64,000 bases of DNA from Oceaniglobus trochenteri (GCF_020529025.1 NZ_JACNMM010000005.1:310001-374000), one strand, 5' to 3'. Shown: positions 31,221 to 40,973, numbered from the stretch's first letter. Numbers and translations: made by a program. Notes: a model not told the origin generated them from the sequence alone.

Positions 31221-32030
31221 ATGACCAACGCCGAAATCGCCACGTCGGGATTCCGCCTTGTACCGCTACAGCGGTTCGCCCAGGGGGGACGCTGGCGCAC
31301 CGAAGCAATGCGCAGCCATTCCACCCCGGTTCTCTACTGGTTCACGCGCGGTCAGGGCCGAATCACCATCTCGGGGGTCACGCGCGGGTATGGGCCGCAC
31401 AACGCCATCCTGCTGCCGGCGCATACGATGCATGGCTTCGACATGATGGGGCAGGTTTCGGGCAGCGCGCTGTTCTTTCCGCGCAACGATGAAATTGCCG
31501 TGCCCGATCAGCCGCTGCACCTGCGCCTGCGCGAAGCACAGCAGCAGGCCGAGATGGCCTTTCAGGTCGACAACATCCAGCGCGAACTGGAACTGGGCGC
31601 CGATGCGATGGAGCGCGCCCTGCTGCACCACGCCGGGCTTCTTACCGTCTGGCTGGAACGCCACGCCGGCCCCGACGCTCTTGACCATGACCCGGCCGAG
31701 GCGCGCGCCGCCGACCGTCTGGCGGCGGCCTATGCCTCGCTTCTTGAACGCGACTTTCGCAAGGGGCGCGGCGTGGCCGATTACGCCGCCGCGCTGGGGG
31801 TAACGGCAACCCACCTGTCGCGCAGTTGCAAGGCCGCCAGCGGGCGCACCGCGTCGGCCCTGCTGCACGACCGGGTGCATTACGAGGCCCGCAAGATGCT
31901 GCGCGACACGCGTCTGCCGATCAAGGACGTGGCATTGGCGCTGGGGTTCCGCTCGGCCGCCTATTTCACCCGGGCGTTTCAGCATCAGACCGGCCTCACG
32001 CCCTCGGCTTTTCGCCGCGCCGACGGCTGA
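31221..32030 (+). CDS. AraC-family regulator with cupin sensor domain
   Basis: The 269-residue protein has an N-terminal cupin-like sensor (YWFTRGQGRITISG, ILLPAHTMHGFDMMG) and a C-terminal AraC/XylS double helix-turn-helix (DYAAALGVTATHLSRSCKAA, then IKDVALALGFRSAAYFTRAF, ending TPSAFRR). The inducer is unknown. It lies 264 bp upstream of an ABC uptake operon on the same strand. The gap holds two direct repeats 22 bp apart, a typical AraC-type site, so it probably controls that operon. Confidence 0.9.
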   Translation: MTNAEIATSGFRLVPLQRFAQGGRWRTEAMRSHSTPVLYWFTRGQGRITISGVTRGYGPHNAILLPAHTMHGFDMMGQVSGSALFFPRNDEIAVPDQPLHLRLREAQQQAEMAFQVDNIQRELELGADAMERALLHHAGLLTVWLERHAGPDALDHDPAEARAADRLAAAYASLLERDFRKGRGVADYAAALGVTATHLSRSCKAASGRTASALLHDRVHYEARKMLRDTRLPIKDVALALGFRSAAYFTRAFQHQTGLTPSAFRRADG

Positions 32031-32107
32031 GACACTGACCAAAGCGGTTTGAACCTTGCACCCCGGCCTTGCCGGGCCATGGGGCCTGTCGCCATGGCGT
32101 GGGGGGC

Positions 32108-32139
32108 AATGTCGCTTTTCATCCTCAAAAATGTCGCTT
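32108..32139 (+). promoter_or_regulatory. Direct-repeat operator, probable AraC-type binding site
   Basis: AATGTCGCTT occurs at 32108-32117 and again, identically, at 32130-32139. The 22-bp period is two helical turns, the layout used by AraC/XylS activators. TTGACG at 32168-32173 downstream could be the -35, placing the site just upstream of it. Confidence 0.6.
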
Positions 32140-32294
32140 ATGATCGACAAGATGACGAAAGCGAACGTTGACGCCTGCCGATTTAGCGTGCCGAATGGAC
32201 GCTACCGACACACGAGCGTCACACCGCATCACGCGGAGAAAAACAGATCGACGCCAGACCGCCGCAAAAGACTGCGTCACTCAGGGAGCAAGAA

Positions 32295-33965
32295 ATGACT
32301 GTTGAAACGACTGACAACCGGGTGCACCCGGCTGCCGCAATGTACCTGCGCGAACACAAGGCCGGCCAGATGGACCGCCGCGAATTCCTGGTGCGGACCA
32401 CGGCCCTCGGGGTTTCGGCCGGCGCCGCCTATGGCCTGTTGGGCCTGAATGCCCCGGCGCAGGCCGCCGCCCACATCCAGAAGGGCGGCACGCTGCGCTG
32501 CCAGATGGAAGTGCGCGCCCTGAAGGACCCGCGCACCTATGACTGGACGCAGATCGCCTATCTTACCGCCGGAACGCTGGAATATTTCGTCGAATACAAC
32601 AGCGACGGTTCGTTCCGCGGCATGCTGCTGGAAGGCTGGGACGTGAACGACGATGCCACCGAATATACCCTGCACGTGCGCAAGGGCGTGAAGTGGAACA
32701 ACGGCGACGATTTCACCGCCGATGACGTGGTGCGCGTACTGAACGACTGGTGCGACCAGTCGGCCGAGGGCAACTCCATGGCCGGGCGCATGGCCACCCT
32801 GATCGACCCGGAAACCGGCAAGGCGCTGGATGGCGCGATCACCGCCACCGACAGCCACACGGTGGTTCTAAAACTGCCCGCCCCCGACATCACCATCATC
32901 GCCGGCATGTCGGATTACCCGGCGCCGGTCTATCATTCGTCCTTCGATGTGAACGCCGATCCCTCGACCATGGTGGGCACCGGGCCGATGAAGATCGAAA
33001 GCATGGAAGTGGGCGTGAAGGCCGTTCTGGTGAAGACCGATCACCCCTGGTGGGGCGACGAGGCCTTCGAGGAAGGCGGCTTCTACCTCGACCGGATCGA
33101 ATACATCGACTACGGGCAAGACCCGGCCGCCTGGGTCGCCGCCGCCGATGCCGAGGAAATCGACACGATGTACGAGAACGTCGGCGAATTCATCGACGTG
33201 TTCGACGCCATCGGCTGGGTCAAGTCCAGCGTCGCCACCGGTGCCACCATCTGCATCCGCCCCAACCAGCTGGCCGAGGTGGATGGCAAGCGGGTCTATG
33301 AGGACAAGCGCGTGCGCCAGGCCCTCTCCATGGCCGTCGACAATGCGGTCTGCCTTGAACTGGGCTATTCCGACCGCGGCGTTCTGGCCGAGAACCACCA
33401 TGTCGCGCCCGTGCACCCCGAGTACAACCCCGACGTCAAGCGTCTTCCCTTCGACCCGACCAAGGCCAAGGCCCTGATGGACGAAGCGGGCATGGGCGAT
33501 TTCGAACATGAACTGTTCAGCATCGACGACGACTGGCGCAAGAACACCACCGATGCCGTCGCCGCCCAGTTGCGCGATGCCGGCATTCCGGTCAAGCGCA
33601 CCCTGCTGCCCGGCGCCACCTTCTGGAACGACTGGACGAAATACCCCTTCAGCTCGACCAACTGGAACCACCGCCCGCTGGGCACCCAGATCCTGGGCCT
33701 GGCCTATCGGACCGGCGAGGCCTGGAACGAGGCCGGGTTCAGCAACCCCGAGTTCGACAACCTGCTGGCCGAGGCGAATTCCATCGCCGACGTGGACCAG
33801 CGGCGCGAGGTGATGGGCAAGCTGCAGACGATCCTGATCGAGGAAGGCGTCACGATCCAGCCCTACTGGCGGTCGCTGTTCCGCCACTCGCGCGAGGGTG
33901 TCGTGGGCACCGAGGCGCATATCGCCTATCTGCCGCAGATCTACAAATGGGCCCTGGCCGCCTGA
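32295..33965 (+). CDS. ABC transporter substrate-binding protein, family 5 (peptide/opine/nickel type)
   Basis: The 556-residue periplasmic receptor captures the substrate for the permease pair downstream. A twin-arginine signal ([18 protein letters not shown]) starts at about residue 26, preceded by a charged stretch; similar long leaders occur in related Rhodobacterales receptors. Family-5 features follow: [32 protein letters not shown] and [12 protein letters not shown]. The substrate could be a peptide or another amine-containing compound; the sequence does not decide. The ATG follows GGGAGCAAGAA. Confidence 0.9.
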   Translation: MTVETTDNRVHPAAAMYLREHKAGQMDRREFLVRTTALGVSAGAAYGLLGLNAPAQAAAHIQKGGTLRCQMEVRALKDPRTYDWTQIAYLTAGTLEYFVEYNSDGSFRGMLLEGWDVNDDATEYTLHVRKGVKWNNGDDFTADDVVRVLNDWCDQSAEGNSMAGRMATLIDPETGKALDGAITATDSHTVVLKLPAPDITIIAGMSDYPAPVYHSSFDVNADPSTMVGTGPMKIESMEVGVKAVLVKTDHPWWGDEAFEEGGFYLDRIEYIDYGQDPAAWVAAADAEEIDTMYENVGEFIDVFDAIGWVKSSVATGATICIRPNQLAEVDGKRVYEDKRVRQALSMAVDNAVCLELGYSDRGVLAENHHVAPVHPEYNPDVKRLPFDPTKAKALMDEAGMGDFEHELFSIDDDWRKNTTDAVAAQLRDAGIPVKRTLLPGATFWNDWTKYPFSSTNWNHRPLGTQILGLAYRTGEAWNEAGFSNPEFDNLLAEANSIADVDQRREVMGKLQTILIEEGVTIQPYWRSLFRHSREGVVGTEAHIAYLPQIYKWALAA

Positions 33966-33987
33966 TCGGGCGACCAAGGCAAGGACC

Positions 33988-34013
33988 GGGGCGCGCGTTC
34001 GGCGGCGCGCCCC
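33988..34013 (+). other. Intercistronic stem-loop after the receptor gene
   Basis: Perfect 9-bp stem GGGGCGCGC (33988-33996) with GCGCGCCCC (34005-34013), 8-base loop, no T-run. Such hairpins between receptor and permease genes usually stabilise the receptor mRNA or cut downstream expression. Confidence 0.6.
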
Positions 34014-34085
34014 AACGCCGACGGGCCAGCCCAGACGCCGCAAAAGGCGCACAGGCCCGCACGAGCCACCTGACAGGGAGCCACC

Positions 34086-35132
34086 ATGGGTCTGTTCTTT
34101 CTGCGCCGTCTTGGCGTCATGCTGCTGACGGCGCTGTGCCTGACGTTCATCGTGTTCTGGCTGACCAACCTGCACCCGAACCTTGAAAAGCTGGCCAAGA
34201 CCCAAGGCAACTTCCGCATGTCGGACGAGGCCGTGGCGACCTATCTGGGCAATCGCGGCTATCTGCAATCCACCCCGGTGAAATACGGCCAGTGGCTGGG
34301 CGTGCTGCCCGGCTACGTGATCGAAGGCACCGATGGCGAAACCCGCGGGCGGTGCTTTGTGAACGGAGCCGATCCGGTGGATGCCCCCACCTTCTGCGGC
34401 GTGCTGCAGGGCGACTGGGGCAGTTCCACCGTCTTTCGCGACGAGGTAAGCAGCATCATCGCCACCCGCCTTGCCCTGACCGGCAAGCTGATGTTCTGGG
34501 TGCTGGTGCTGATGATCCCGGCGGCGCTGATCGTGGGCGTTCTGGCGGGCATGCGCGAGGGGTCGCGCACCGACCGATCGCTTTCCGTCGTCTCCATCGT
34601 TTCGACCGCGACGCCGGAATATGTCTCGGGGGTGATCCTGATCGCCGTCTTCGCCAGTTCGGCGGTGGGGCTGAAGTGGTTCAAGGGCACCGCCACCAGC
34701 GCGATGGAAAATGCCACCTTCGAGAATTTCTTCCTGCCCGTCTTTACCATCGCCCTTTACGGCATGGGCTATATCGCGCGGATGACCCGGGCCTCGATGG
34801 CCGAGGTGATGACGGCGCAATACATCCGCACCGCCCGCCTGAAGGGGGTCAGCTTTGGCAACATCGTGGTGAAGCACGCCCTGCGCAACGCCCTGATCGC
34901 CCCCTTCACGGTGATCATGCTGCAAATCCCATGGCTTCTGAACGGCGTGGTGATCGTGGAAACCCTGTTCAACTACAAGGGCTTCGGCTGGACTCTGGTG
35001 CAGGCGGCGCAGAACAACGACATCGAGCTTCTGCTGGGGGTCTCGGTCGTGTCGGTGGTGGTGGTGCTGATCACGCAGCTGATCTCGGACATCGGCTATG
35101 TCTATCTCAACCCGCGCATCAGCGTCAGCTAA
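34086..35132 (+). CDS. ABC transporter permease, DppB/OppB type
   Basis: One of two inner-membrane channel subunits. The 348-residue protein has an N-terminal helix (FFLRRLGVMLLTALCLTFIV), a periplasmic stretch of about 100 residues and five further helices. The EAA loop that contacts the ATPase is in YIRTARLKGVSFGNIVVKHA. PWLLNGVVIVETLFNYKGFG is a DppB signature. It lies 120 bp after the receptor gene and 12 bp before the second permease. Confidence 0.93.
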   Translation: MGLFFLRRLGVMLLTALCLTFIVFWLTNLHPNLEKLAKTQGNFRMSDEAVATYLGNRGYLQSTPVKYGQWLGVLPGYVIEGTDGETRGRCFVNGADPVDAPTFCGVLQGDWGSSTVFRDEVSSIIATRLALTGKLMFWVLVLMIPAALIVGVLAGMREGSRTDRSLSVVSIVSTATPEYVSGVILIAVFASSAVGLKWFKGTATSAMENATFENFFLPVFTIALYGMGYIARMTRASMAEVMTAQYIRTARLKGVSFGNIVVKHALRNALIAPFTVIMLQIPWLLNGVVIVETLFNYKGFGWTLVQAAQNNDIELLLGVSVVSVVVVLITQLISDIGYVYLNPRISVS

Positions 35133-35144
35133 GGAGGGGGTGTC

Positions 35145-36314
35145 ATGGAGCCGCTTTCATTCACACAGATCACCCTGGCGATCCTGGCCGAGCTTCTGCC
35201 CGTCTGGATCGGCCTTGCCGCCGTCTTTTTCCTGTCGCTCAGATACCGGCGCCGCCTTGGGCTTTATGGCAAGCTGTTCGACAGCACCATCGGCATGATC
35301 GGTTTCGCCATCGTGCTGTTCTGGGTGCTGACCGCCATCTTCGGCGCCCTCGACCTGATCGGCACCCACGACCCCCTGGCCCAGGCCTCGGGGATGAAGA
35401 ACAAGGTGCCCGGCACCCCCCTGCGCGGCGCCGAGGACGGCGAATACGGCTGGTATCTGCTGGGGGGCGACAACCTGGCGCGCGACGTGTTTTCCCGGGT
35501 GATCGCCGGTGCATGGGAGGTGATCCGGATCGCGCCCTTTGCCACGCTCTTTGCCTTCATGGTGGGCATCACCCTGGGCCTGCCGGCGGCCTATTACGGC
35601 GGCAGGCTGGACACGGTGCTGTCCTTCATCGCCAATCTGGTGCTGGCCTTTCCGGTGATCCTGCTGTTCTACCTGCTGGTGACACCGGAAATCGTCGCGA
35701 CCGGCATTCCCGTCTACATGGCGGCAGTGCTGTTTCTGTTTCCGCTGATCTTCGCGGTGATCCTGTTCAATTCGCGGTTTCACGTGCAGCCCGCAAAGCG
35801 CAACCTCTATCTTGCGGTCACGCTGGTGGTGGGGCTGTGGCTTTACCTCGGGATCGCCTGGAACGCCGATCCGCTGGGCATCATATCCTTCCCGCCCAAC
35901 CTTCTGGTGGTCTTCGTAGCGGTGGTCTTCGTCAATTCGCCCACGGTGTTCCGTATCGTGCGGGGCCTGGCGCTGGACATCAAGACGCGCGACTATGTCG
36001 CCGCCGCCCAGACCCGCGGCGAAGGCCCCTGGTACATCATGCTGTGGGAGATCCTGCCCAACGCCCGCGGGCCGCTGATCGTCGATTTCTGCCTGCGCAT
36101 CGGATATACGACGATCCTTCTGGGCACGCTGGGCTTCTTCGGGCTGGGCCTGTCGCCGGAAAGCCCGGACTGGGGCAGCACGATCAACGAGGGGCGCAAG
36201 CTCTTGTCGATCTACCTGCACCCCGCGCTGCCGCCTGCGCTGTCGCTTCTGTCGCTGGTGCTGGGGCTGAACCTTCTGGCCGACGGGCTGCGCGAGGAAT
36301 CGTTGCGCGACTGA
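35145..36314 (+). CDS. ABC transporter permease, DppC/OppC type
   Basis: The second channel subunit, 389 residues, longer than the usual 290-310 because of an insert around residues 180-260 with extra hydrophobic segments. It has GGDNLARDVFSRVIAGAWE, typical of DppC, and the EAA loop DYVAAAQTRGEGPWYIMLWE. LLGTLGFFGLGLSPESPDWG is close to the C-terminus. AAGGAGGGGG precedes the ATG. A family B repeat follows, before the ATPase gene. Confidence 0.92.
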   Translation: MEPLSFTQITLAILAELLPVWIGLAAVFFLSLRYRRRLGLYGKLFDSTIGMIGFAIVLFWVLTAIFGALDLIGTHDPLAQASGMKNKVPGTPLRGAEDGEYGWYLLGGDNLARDVFSRVIAGAWEVIRIAPFATLFAFMVGITLGLPAAYYGGRLDTVLSFIANLVLAFPVILLFYLLVTPEIVATGIPVYMAAVLFLFPLIFAVILFNSRFHVQPAKRNLYLAVTLVVGLWLYLGIAWNADPLGIISFPPNLLVVFVAVVFVNSPTVFRIVRGLALDIKTRDYVAAAQTRGEGPWYIMLWEILPNARGPLIVDFCLRIGYTTILLGTLGFFGLGLSPESPDWGSTINEGRKLLSIYLHPALPPALSLLSLVLGLNLLADGLREESLRD

Positions 36315-36331
36315 ATTTTGCGTCCCGCGCC

Positions 36332-36381
36332 GTGGGGGGCCAGCCCCCCACACCCCCCGGGATATTTCTGGACCAAAGATG
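36332..36381 (+). repeat. Dispersed repeat, family B, copy 2, with hairpin
   Basis: A perfect 8-bp stem (GTGGGGGG 36332-36339, CCCCCCAC 36344-36351, loop CCAG) is followed 7 bp later by GGGATATTTCTGGACCAAAG plus ATG (36359-36381). It lies inside the ABC operon, between the second permease and ATPase genes. Confidence 0.8.
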
Positions 36382-36415
36382 AGGGCAGGACGAACCGCCC
36401 CTTGGGAGACGACAG

Positions 36416-38500
36416 ATGAGCGATACCTATGACGGGCCGATCCTGGAGATCGAGAACCTTTCGATTTCGTTCTTTACCCGGCTGCGTGAAATTCCCGCCG
36501 TCATGGATTTTTCCACCCGCGTAATGCCGGGCGAGGCCATGGGCCTGGTCGGTGAATCGGGATGCGGCAAATCCACCGTGGCGCTGGGGGTAATGCAGGA
36601 TCTTGGCGTGAACGGGAAGATCGTCGGCGGATCCATCAGGTTCAAGGGGCGCGATCTTGGCGCGATGTCGCCCGAGGAATTGCGCGATATCCGGGGCAAG
36701 GAGATCGCAATGATCTACCAGGAGCCCATGGCCAGCCTCAACCCGGCCATGAAGATCGGCAAGCAGCTGATCGAGGTGCCGATGATCCACGAGGGGCTTT
36801 CGCAAAAGGAGGCCCGGGCGCGGGCACTTGAGGTGGTGACCGATGTGAAGCTGCCCGACCCCGAGCGGATACTGAAAAGCTATCCCCACCAGTTGAGCGG
36901 CGGGCAGCAGCAGCGCATCGTCATCGCCATGGCGCTGATGAGCAAGCCCTCGCTGTTGATCCTGGATGAACCCACAACGGCGCTGGATGTGACGGTCGAG
37001 GCGGCGGTGGTGGATCTGGTCAAGGATCTGGGCAAGAAATACGGCACCTCGATGCTGTTCATCTCGCACAACCTCGGCCTTGTTCTGGAAACCTGCGACC
37101 GGCTGTGCGTGATGTATTCCGGCGAGGCGGTGGAGACCGGCAGCATCGCCGATGTCTTCGACCAGATGCAGCATCCCTATACCCAGGCGCTGTTCCGCTC
37201 GATCCCGCTGCCCGGCGCGGACAAGAACGCGCGCCCCCTGGTGGCGATTCCGGGCAACTTTCCCCTGCCCCACGAACGCCCGCCGGGCTGCAACTTTGGC
37301 CCGCGCTGCGATTACTTCGAGGCGGGGCGCTGCGATGCCGGGGCGATCAGGATGCGACCGGTCAAGGGCGACGACCGGCACGGGTCGCGCTGCGTGAGGT
37401 TCGAGGAGATCGACTGGACCGCGCCCGCCAGTGCCGCGACCATCCAGGAGAAAGGCGAGATCGGCGAGGTGGTTCTGAAGATGGACGACCTGCGGAAATA
37501 CTACGAGGTTTCGGCCAGCGCCCTGTTCGGCGGCAGTGACCGGCGAAAGGTGGTCAAGGCGAACGAAACCCTGAGCTTCGAGGCCCGCGAGAGCGAGACA
37601 TTGGCCATCGTCGGGGAATCGGGCTGTGGCAAATCGACCTTTGCCAAGGTTCTGATGGGGCTGGAGACCGCCACCTCGGGCGAGATCACGCTGGACGACC
37701 GGCCCATCGGCAATGTCCCCATCGAGCAGCGCGATACGGGCACGGTTTCAAGCGTCCAGATGGTGTTTCAGAACCCCTTCGACACCCTCAACCCCAGCAT
37801 GACCGTGGGTCGGCAGATCATCCGCGCGCTCGAGGTTTTCGGGATCGGCAGCTCCGAGGCCGACCGGCGCCAGCGGATGCTGGAATTGCTGGACCTGGTG
37901 AAGCTGCCGCGCGCCTTTGCCGGGCGGATGCCGCGTCAGCTTTCGGGCGGGCAGAAACAGCGGGTGGGCATTGCCCGCGCCTTCGCGGGGGGCGCGCGCA
38001 TCGTGGTGGCGGATGAGCCCGTATCGGCGCTGGATGTTTCGGTGCAGGCGGCGGTGACCGACCTGTTGATGGAGATCCAGCGCACCGAGAAGACCACGCT
38101 TCTGTTCATCAGCCACGACCTGAGCATCGTGCGCTATCTCAGCGACCGGGTGATGGTGATGTACCTGGGCCACGTCGTCGAGATCGGCACCACCGAGCAG
38201 GTCTTTGCCCCGCCCTATCACCCCTATACCGAGGCCTTGCTGAGCGCGGTGCCCATCGCCGACACCAGCATCGTGAAGAAGCATATCGTGCTGGAGGGTG
38301 ACATTCCCTCGGCCATGAATCCGCCGTCGGGTTGCCCTTTCCAGACGCGCTGCCGCTGGAAAAGCGAGGTGCCGGGCAACCTTTGCGAAAAGGAGGTGCC
38401 GCCCATGGTCAGCCTGGCCAGCGGGCATGACATCAAGTGTCACCTCGAGCGCGCGATCCTCGAGGGGATGGAGCCGGTGATCAGCCAGGCCGCCGACTGA
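36416..38500 (+). CDS. Fused dipeptide-type ABC ATPase (DppD-DppF in one chain)
   Basis: The 694-residue protein carries both ATPase domains that power the importer. Domain 1 has GESGCGKSTVALGVM, signature LSGGQQQRIVIAMAL and Walker B LLILDEPTTALD. Domain 2 (from about residue 355) has GESGCGKSTFAKVLM, LSGGQKQRVGIARAF and IVVADEPVSALD. Each half ends in the cysteine-rich tail of the oligopeptide family (CNFGPRCDYFEAGRC; CPFQTRCRWK), which can bind an Fe-S cluster in relatives. It is the last gene of the operon and converges on the lytic transglycosylase gene. Confidence 0.94.
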   Translation: MSDTYDGPILEIENLSISFFTRLREIPAVMDFSTRVMPGEAMGLVGESGCGKSTVALGVMQDLGVNGKIVGGSIRFKGRDLGAMSPEELRDIRGKEIAMIYQEPMASLNPAMKIGKQLIEVPMIHEGLSQKEARARALEVVTDVKLPDPERILKSYPHQLSGGQQQRIVIAMALMSKPSLLILDEPTTALDVTVEAAVVDLVKDLGKKYGTSMLFISHNLGLVLETCDRLCVMYSGEAVETGSIADVFDQMQHPYTQALFRSIPLPGADKNARPLVAIPGNFPLPHERPPGCNFGPRCDYFEAGRCDAGAIRMRPVKGDDRHGSRCVRFEEIDWTAPASAATIQEKGEIGEVVLKMDDLRKYYEVSASALFGGSDRRKVVKANETLSFEARESETLAIVGESGCGKSTFAKVLMGLETATSGEITLDDRPIGNVPIEQRDTGTVSSVQMVFQNPFDTLNPSMTVGRQIIRALEVFGIGSSEADRRQRMLELLDLVKLPRAFAGRMPRQLSGGQKQRVGIARAFAGGARIVVADEPVSALDVSVQAAVTDLLMEIQRTEKTTLLFISHDLSIVRYLSDRVMVMYLGHVVEIGTTEQVFAPPYHPYTEALLSAVPIADTSIVKKHIVLEGDIPSAMNPPSGCPFQTRCRWKSEVPGNLCEKEVPPMVSLASGHDIKCHLERAILEGMEPVISQAAD

Positions 38501-38510
38501 CGCGCCGCGC

Positions 38511-39110
38511 CTAGCTGCCCCAGATGGCCAGGACATAGTTCTGCGTTTCCCTGTAGGGGGGGACGCCGCCGTGTTTTTCAACCGCCCCCGGCCCGGCGTT
38601 GTAGGCCGCCAGCGCCAGGCGCCAGGATTGGAACTTTTCGTACTGGCGGCGCAGGTAGCGGGCGCCGCCATCCAGGTTCTGGCCCGGATCGTTCGGGTCG
38701 ACCCGCATCCGCTGTGCCGTTGTCGGCATCAGCTGGGCAAGGCCGATGGCCCCCTTGTGGGACACCGCCTTGGGGTTCCATCCCGATTCCCGCTGCACGA
38801 GGCGCAGGAACAGGTCTTCGGGGATATTGTGCTTGCGCGCCGCGGTGCGCGCCATGGCCAGGTAGGGGCCGCTGTACTTGCCCACATAGCGGGGCGCTGT
38901 CGCCTCGGCGATGCGCCCGGGGATCTTCACCTTGTCGGGCTGAAGGCGCACCGAATTGGCGTATTGCTTGGCCGCGCGCCTGTCGAGAACGCTGGTCTGG
39001 GATTGAAAGAGCTTGATCCTGTTCTTGGATGAAACCGTCAGGTTTTCTGCCTGGGATGCCACCGGCATGACACAAAGAACCGCCAGCAACACTGAGACCT
39101 TGCCGATCAT
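38511..39110 (-). CDS. Lytic transglycosylase, SLT domain
   Basis: This exported enzyme cleaves glycan strands of peptidoglycan. From ATG 39110 it has 199 residues: signal peptide ([19 protein letters not shown], cut after QA), a linker of about 70 residues and the SLT fold. The catalytic Glu is in [14 protein letters not shown], followed by [22 protein letters not shown] and [13 protein letters not shown]. An upstream ATG at 39167 would bury the signal peptide, so I reject it. It is divergent from ssb. Confidence 0.92.
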   Translation of the reverse strand: MIGKVSVLLAVLCVMPVASQAENLTVSSKNRIKLFQSQTSVLDRRAAKQYANSVRLQPDKVKIPGRIAEATAPRYVGKYSGPYLAMARTAARKHNIPEDLFLRLVQRESGWNPKAVSHKGAIGLAQLMPTTAQRMRVDPNDPGQNLDGGARYLRRQYEKFQSWRLALAAYNAGPGAVEKHGGVPPYRETQNYVLAIWGS

Positions 39111-39188
39111 TAATCTACCCCGCCGCCATTTCGCGCCGACTATACCCCAAAGGCGCGGCTTTTCCACCCCGGGAACGCTTTAGCGCCT

Positions 39189-39214
39189 GTTAACCGAGAA
39201 CGCGCTAAGTTAAC
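39189..39214. repeat. Paired GTTAAC palindromes in the ssb upstream region
   Basis: GTTAAC occurs at 39189-39194 and 39209-39214, 20 bp apart (two helical turns), 38 bp before the ssb ATG. GTTAAC contains the CtrA half-site TTAAC on both strands, but the spacing does not fit the TTAA-N7-TTAA box. A regulator is possible but not identified. Confidence 0.35.
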
Positions 39215-39251
39215 ACCGGTGAACGGAGCAAGAATCGAAGGAGTGCGGACC

Positions 39252-39764
39252 ATGGCAGGTTCTGTGAACAAGGTGATCCTGATCGGCAATCTGGGCCGCG
39301 ATCCCGAAGTGCGGAATTTCCAGAACGGCGGCAAGGTGTGCAACCTGCGCATCGCCACCTCGGAAACCTGGAAGGACCGGAACACCGGTGAACGCCGCGA
39401 GCGGACCGAGTGGCACAGCGTCGCGATCTTCCAGGAGGGGCTGGTGCGCATCGCCGAACAATACCTGAAAAAGGGCTCGAAGGTTTATATCGAGGGCAAG
39501 CTGCAAACCCGCAAGTGGCAGGACCAGTCGGGACAGGACCGCTATTCGACCGAGGTGGTTCTTCAGGGCTTTGACGGCGTGATGACCATGCTTGACGGGC
39601 GCGATGGCGGCGGCGGCGGTGGCGGCGGCAACTATGGCGGCGGCGGCGGATACCCCGACGATCGCGATGGCGGCTACGGTGGCGGCAACGATCGTGGCGG
39701 CCCGGGCGGCGGACGCGGCGGGCCCGCGGGCGGCAGCGACATGGACGACGAAATTCCGTTCTAG
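39252..39764 (+). CDS. ssb: Single-stranded DNA-binding protein
   Basis: SSB coats single-stranded DNA in replication and repair. From ATG 39252 it has 170 residues: an OB fold ([56 protein letters not shown]), a flexible Gly/Asp-rich linker (about 118-160) and the acidic tip DMDDEIPF that recruits repair proteins. AAGGAGTGCGGACC precedes the ATG. No LexA box of GTTC-N7-GTTC type is seen upstream. Confidence 0.97.
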   Translation: MAGSVNKVILIGNLGRDPEVRNFQNGGKVCNLRIATSETWKDRNTGERRERTEWHSVAIFQEGLVRIAEQYLKKGSKVYIEGKLQTRKWQDQSGQDRYSTEVVLQGFDGVMTMLDGRDGGGGGGGGNYGGGGGYPDDRDGGYGGGNDRGGPGGGRGGPAGGSDMDDEIPF

Positions 39765-39782
39765 GCCAGGCCTGAACCAACG

Positions 39783-39837
39783 GTGGCGCGCCCTGCGCGC
39801 CACGACATCACCTGCGCGCGCGGGCGCGCCCCGCAGG
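39783..39837. terminator. G+C-rich hairpins between ssb and aroB
   Basis: Stem GTGGCGCG/CGCGCCAC (39783-39803) and a second, CCTGCG/CGCAGG (39811-39837), fill the gap between convergent genes. Neither has a T-run, so termination by these alone is uncertain. Confidence 0.4.
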
Positions 39838-39864
39838 CGCCGCCCTGCGCCTTCGGGCCAGGCC

Positions 39865-40971
39865 TCAGCCGGCAGAGTCGCGCAGGGCGGCGCGCACCAC
39901 CTCGGGGTTCACATCTTCGGTGACGAAGGCCTGGCCGATCCGGCGGGCCATGATGAACCGAAGCTTGCCATCCACCACCTTCTTGTCCTGGCCCATCAGG
40001 CCGATCAGCGCCTCGGGGCCCGGCAGATCGCCTGGAATGTCGGACAGGTCTGTTTTCATGCCCATGGCACGCAGGTGGGCGCGCACGCGGCTGGGGTCTT
40101 CCTGCGGGCAAAGACCCATGCGCGCCGAAACCTCGAAAGCCAAAGCACAGCCGATGGCCACGCCCTCCCCATGCAACAGCCGGTCGGAATAGCCCGTCGC
40201 CGCCTCAAGCGCGTGGCAGAAGGTATGCCCCAGGTTCAGAAGCGCGCGGTCGCCCTGCTCGGTCTCGTCGCGGGCCACGATGTCGGCCTTCATCTGCACC
40301 GAGCGGCGCACCGCCTCGGCCCGCAGGGCGCGGTCTCCGGCGGCCAGCGCGGGGCCGTTCTCTTCAAGCCACGAAAAGAACGTCTCGTCCCCCAGCATCC
40401 CGTATTTCGCCACCTCGCCGTAGCCCGACAGAAGCTCGCGCCGCGGCAGGCTGTCCAGCGCGACGATATCGGCCAGCACCATCGCGGGCTGGTGGAAGGC
40501 GCCGACCAGGTTCTTGCCCTGGGGCGCATTGATGCCGGTCTTGCCGCCCACCGAACTGTCGACCTGCGCCAGAAGCGACGTGGGGATCTGCACGAACCGC
40601 ACCCCCCGGCGCAGGACGGCGGCGGCGAACCCCGCCAGATCGCCGATCACCCCGCCCCCCAGCGCGATGACCACGTCGCGCCGTTCGATGCGCTGTTCCA
40701 GCAGCCATTCGACGGCGCGGGTGAACTGCGGCCAGCCCTTTGTCGATTCGCCCGCGGGCAGGGACAGCGACACCATGTCGATTCCCGCCTCGGCCAGGCC
40801 GGCGCGCAGGGGGGCAAGATGGGCGGCGGCCACGTTTTCATCGGTGATCACCGCCACCCGCGACCGGTGCAGCAGCGGCGCCACATGCGCCCCCGCCTGC
40901 GCGATCAGCCCCTCGCCGATCCGCACGTCATAAGACCGTTCGCCCAGTTCAACCCGCACATCCACCGTCAT
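39865..40971 (-). CDS. aroB: 3-dehydroquinate synthase AroB
   Basis: AroB makes 3-dehydroquinate, step 2 of the shikimate pathway, using NAD and zinc or cobalt. From ATG 40971 it has 368 residues. The NAD-binding part has VAVITDENVAAAHL and ALGGGVIGDLAGFAAAVLRR. The substrate part has PTSLLAQVDSSVGGKTGIN and the metal-binding His of LNLGHTFCHALEAATGY and LLHGEGVAIG. aroK ends 2 bp upstream on the same strand. Confidence 0.97.
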   Translation of the reverse strand: MTVDVRVELGERSYDVRIGEGLIAQAGAHVAPLLHRSRVAVITDENVAAAHLAPLRAGLAEAGIDMVSLSLPAGESTKGWPQFTRAVEWLLEQRIERRDVVIALGGGVIGDLAGFAAAVLRRGVRFVQIPTSLLAQVDSSVGGKTGINAPQGKNLVGAFHQPAMVLADIVALDSLPRRELLSGYGEVAKYGMLGDETFFSWLEENGPALAAGDRALRAEAVRRSVQMKADIVARDETEQGDRALLNLGHTFCHALEAATGYSDRLLHGEGVAIGCALAFEVSARMGLCPQEDPSRVRAHLRAMGMKTDLSDIPGDLPGPEALIGLMGQDKKVVDGKLRFIMARRIGQAFVTEDVNPEVVRAALRDSAG

Positions 40972-40973
40972 CG

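Noticed and set aside
34292-36382. Plus-strand open frame of 696 codons across both permease genes
   Set aside because: It is in a wrong frame of two genes with clear membrane helices and EAA loops; the product is Arg/Gly/His-rich with no hydrophobic segments.
39765-39864. G+C-rich hairpins between ssb and aroB as a CRISPR or REP array
   Set aside because: The stems differ in sequence and are not regularly spaced; they are more likely end-of-gene structures.
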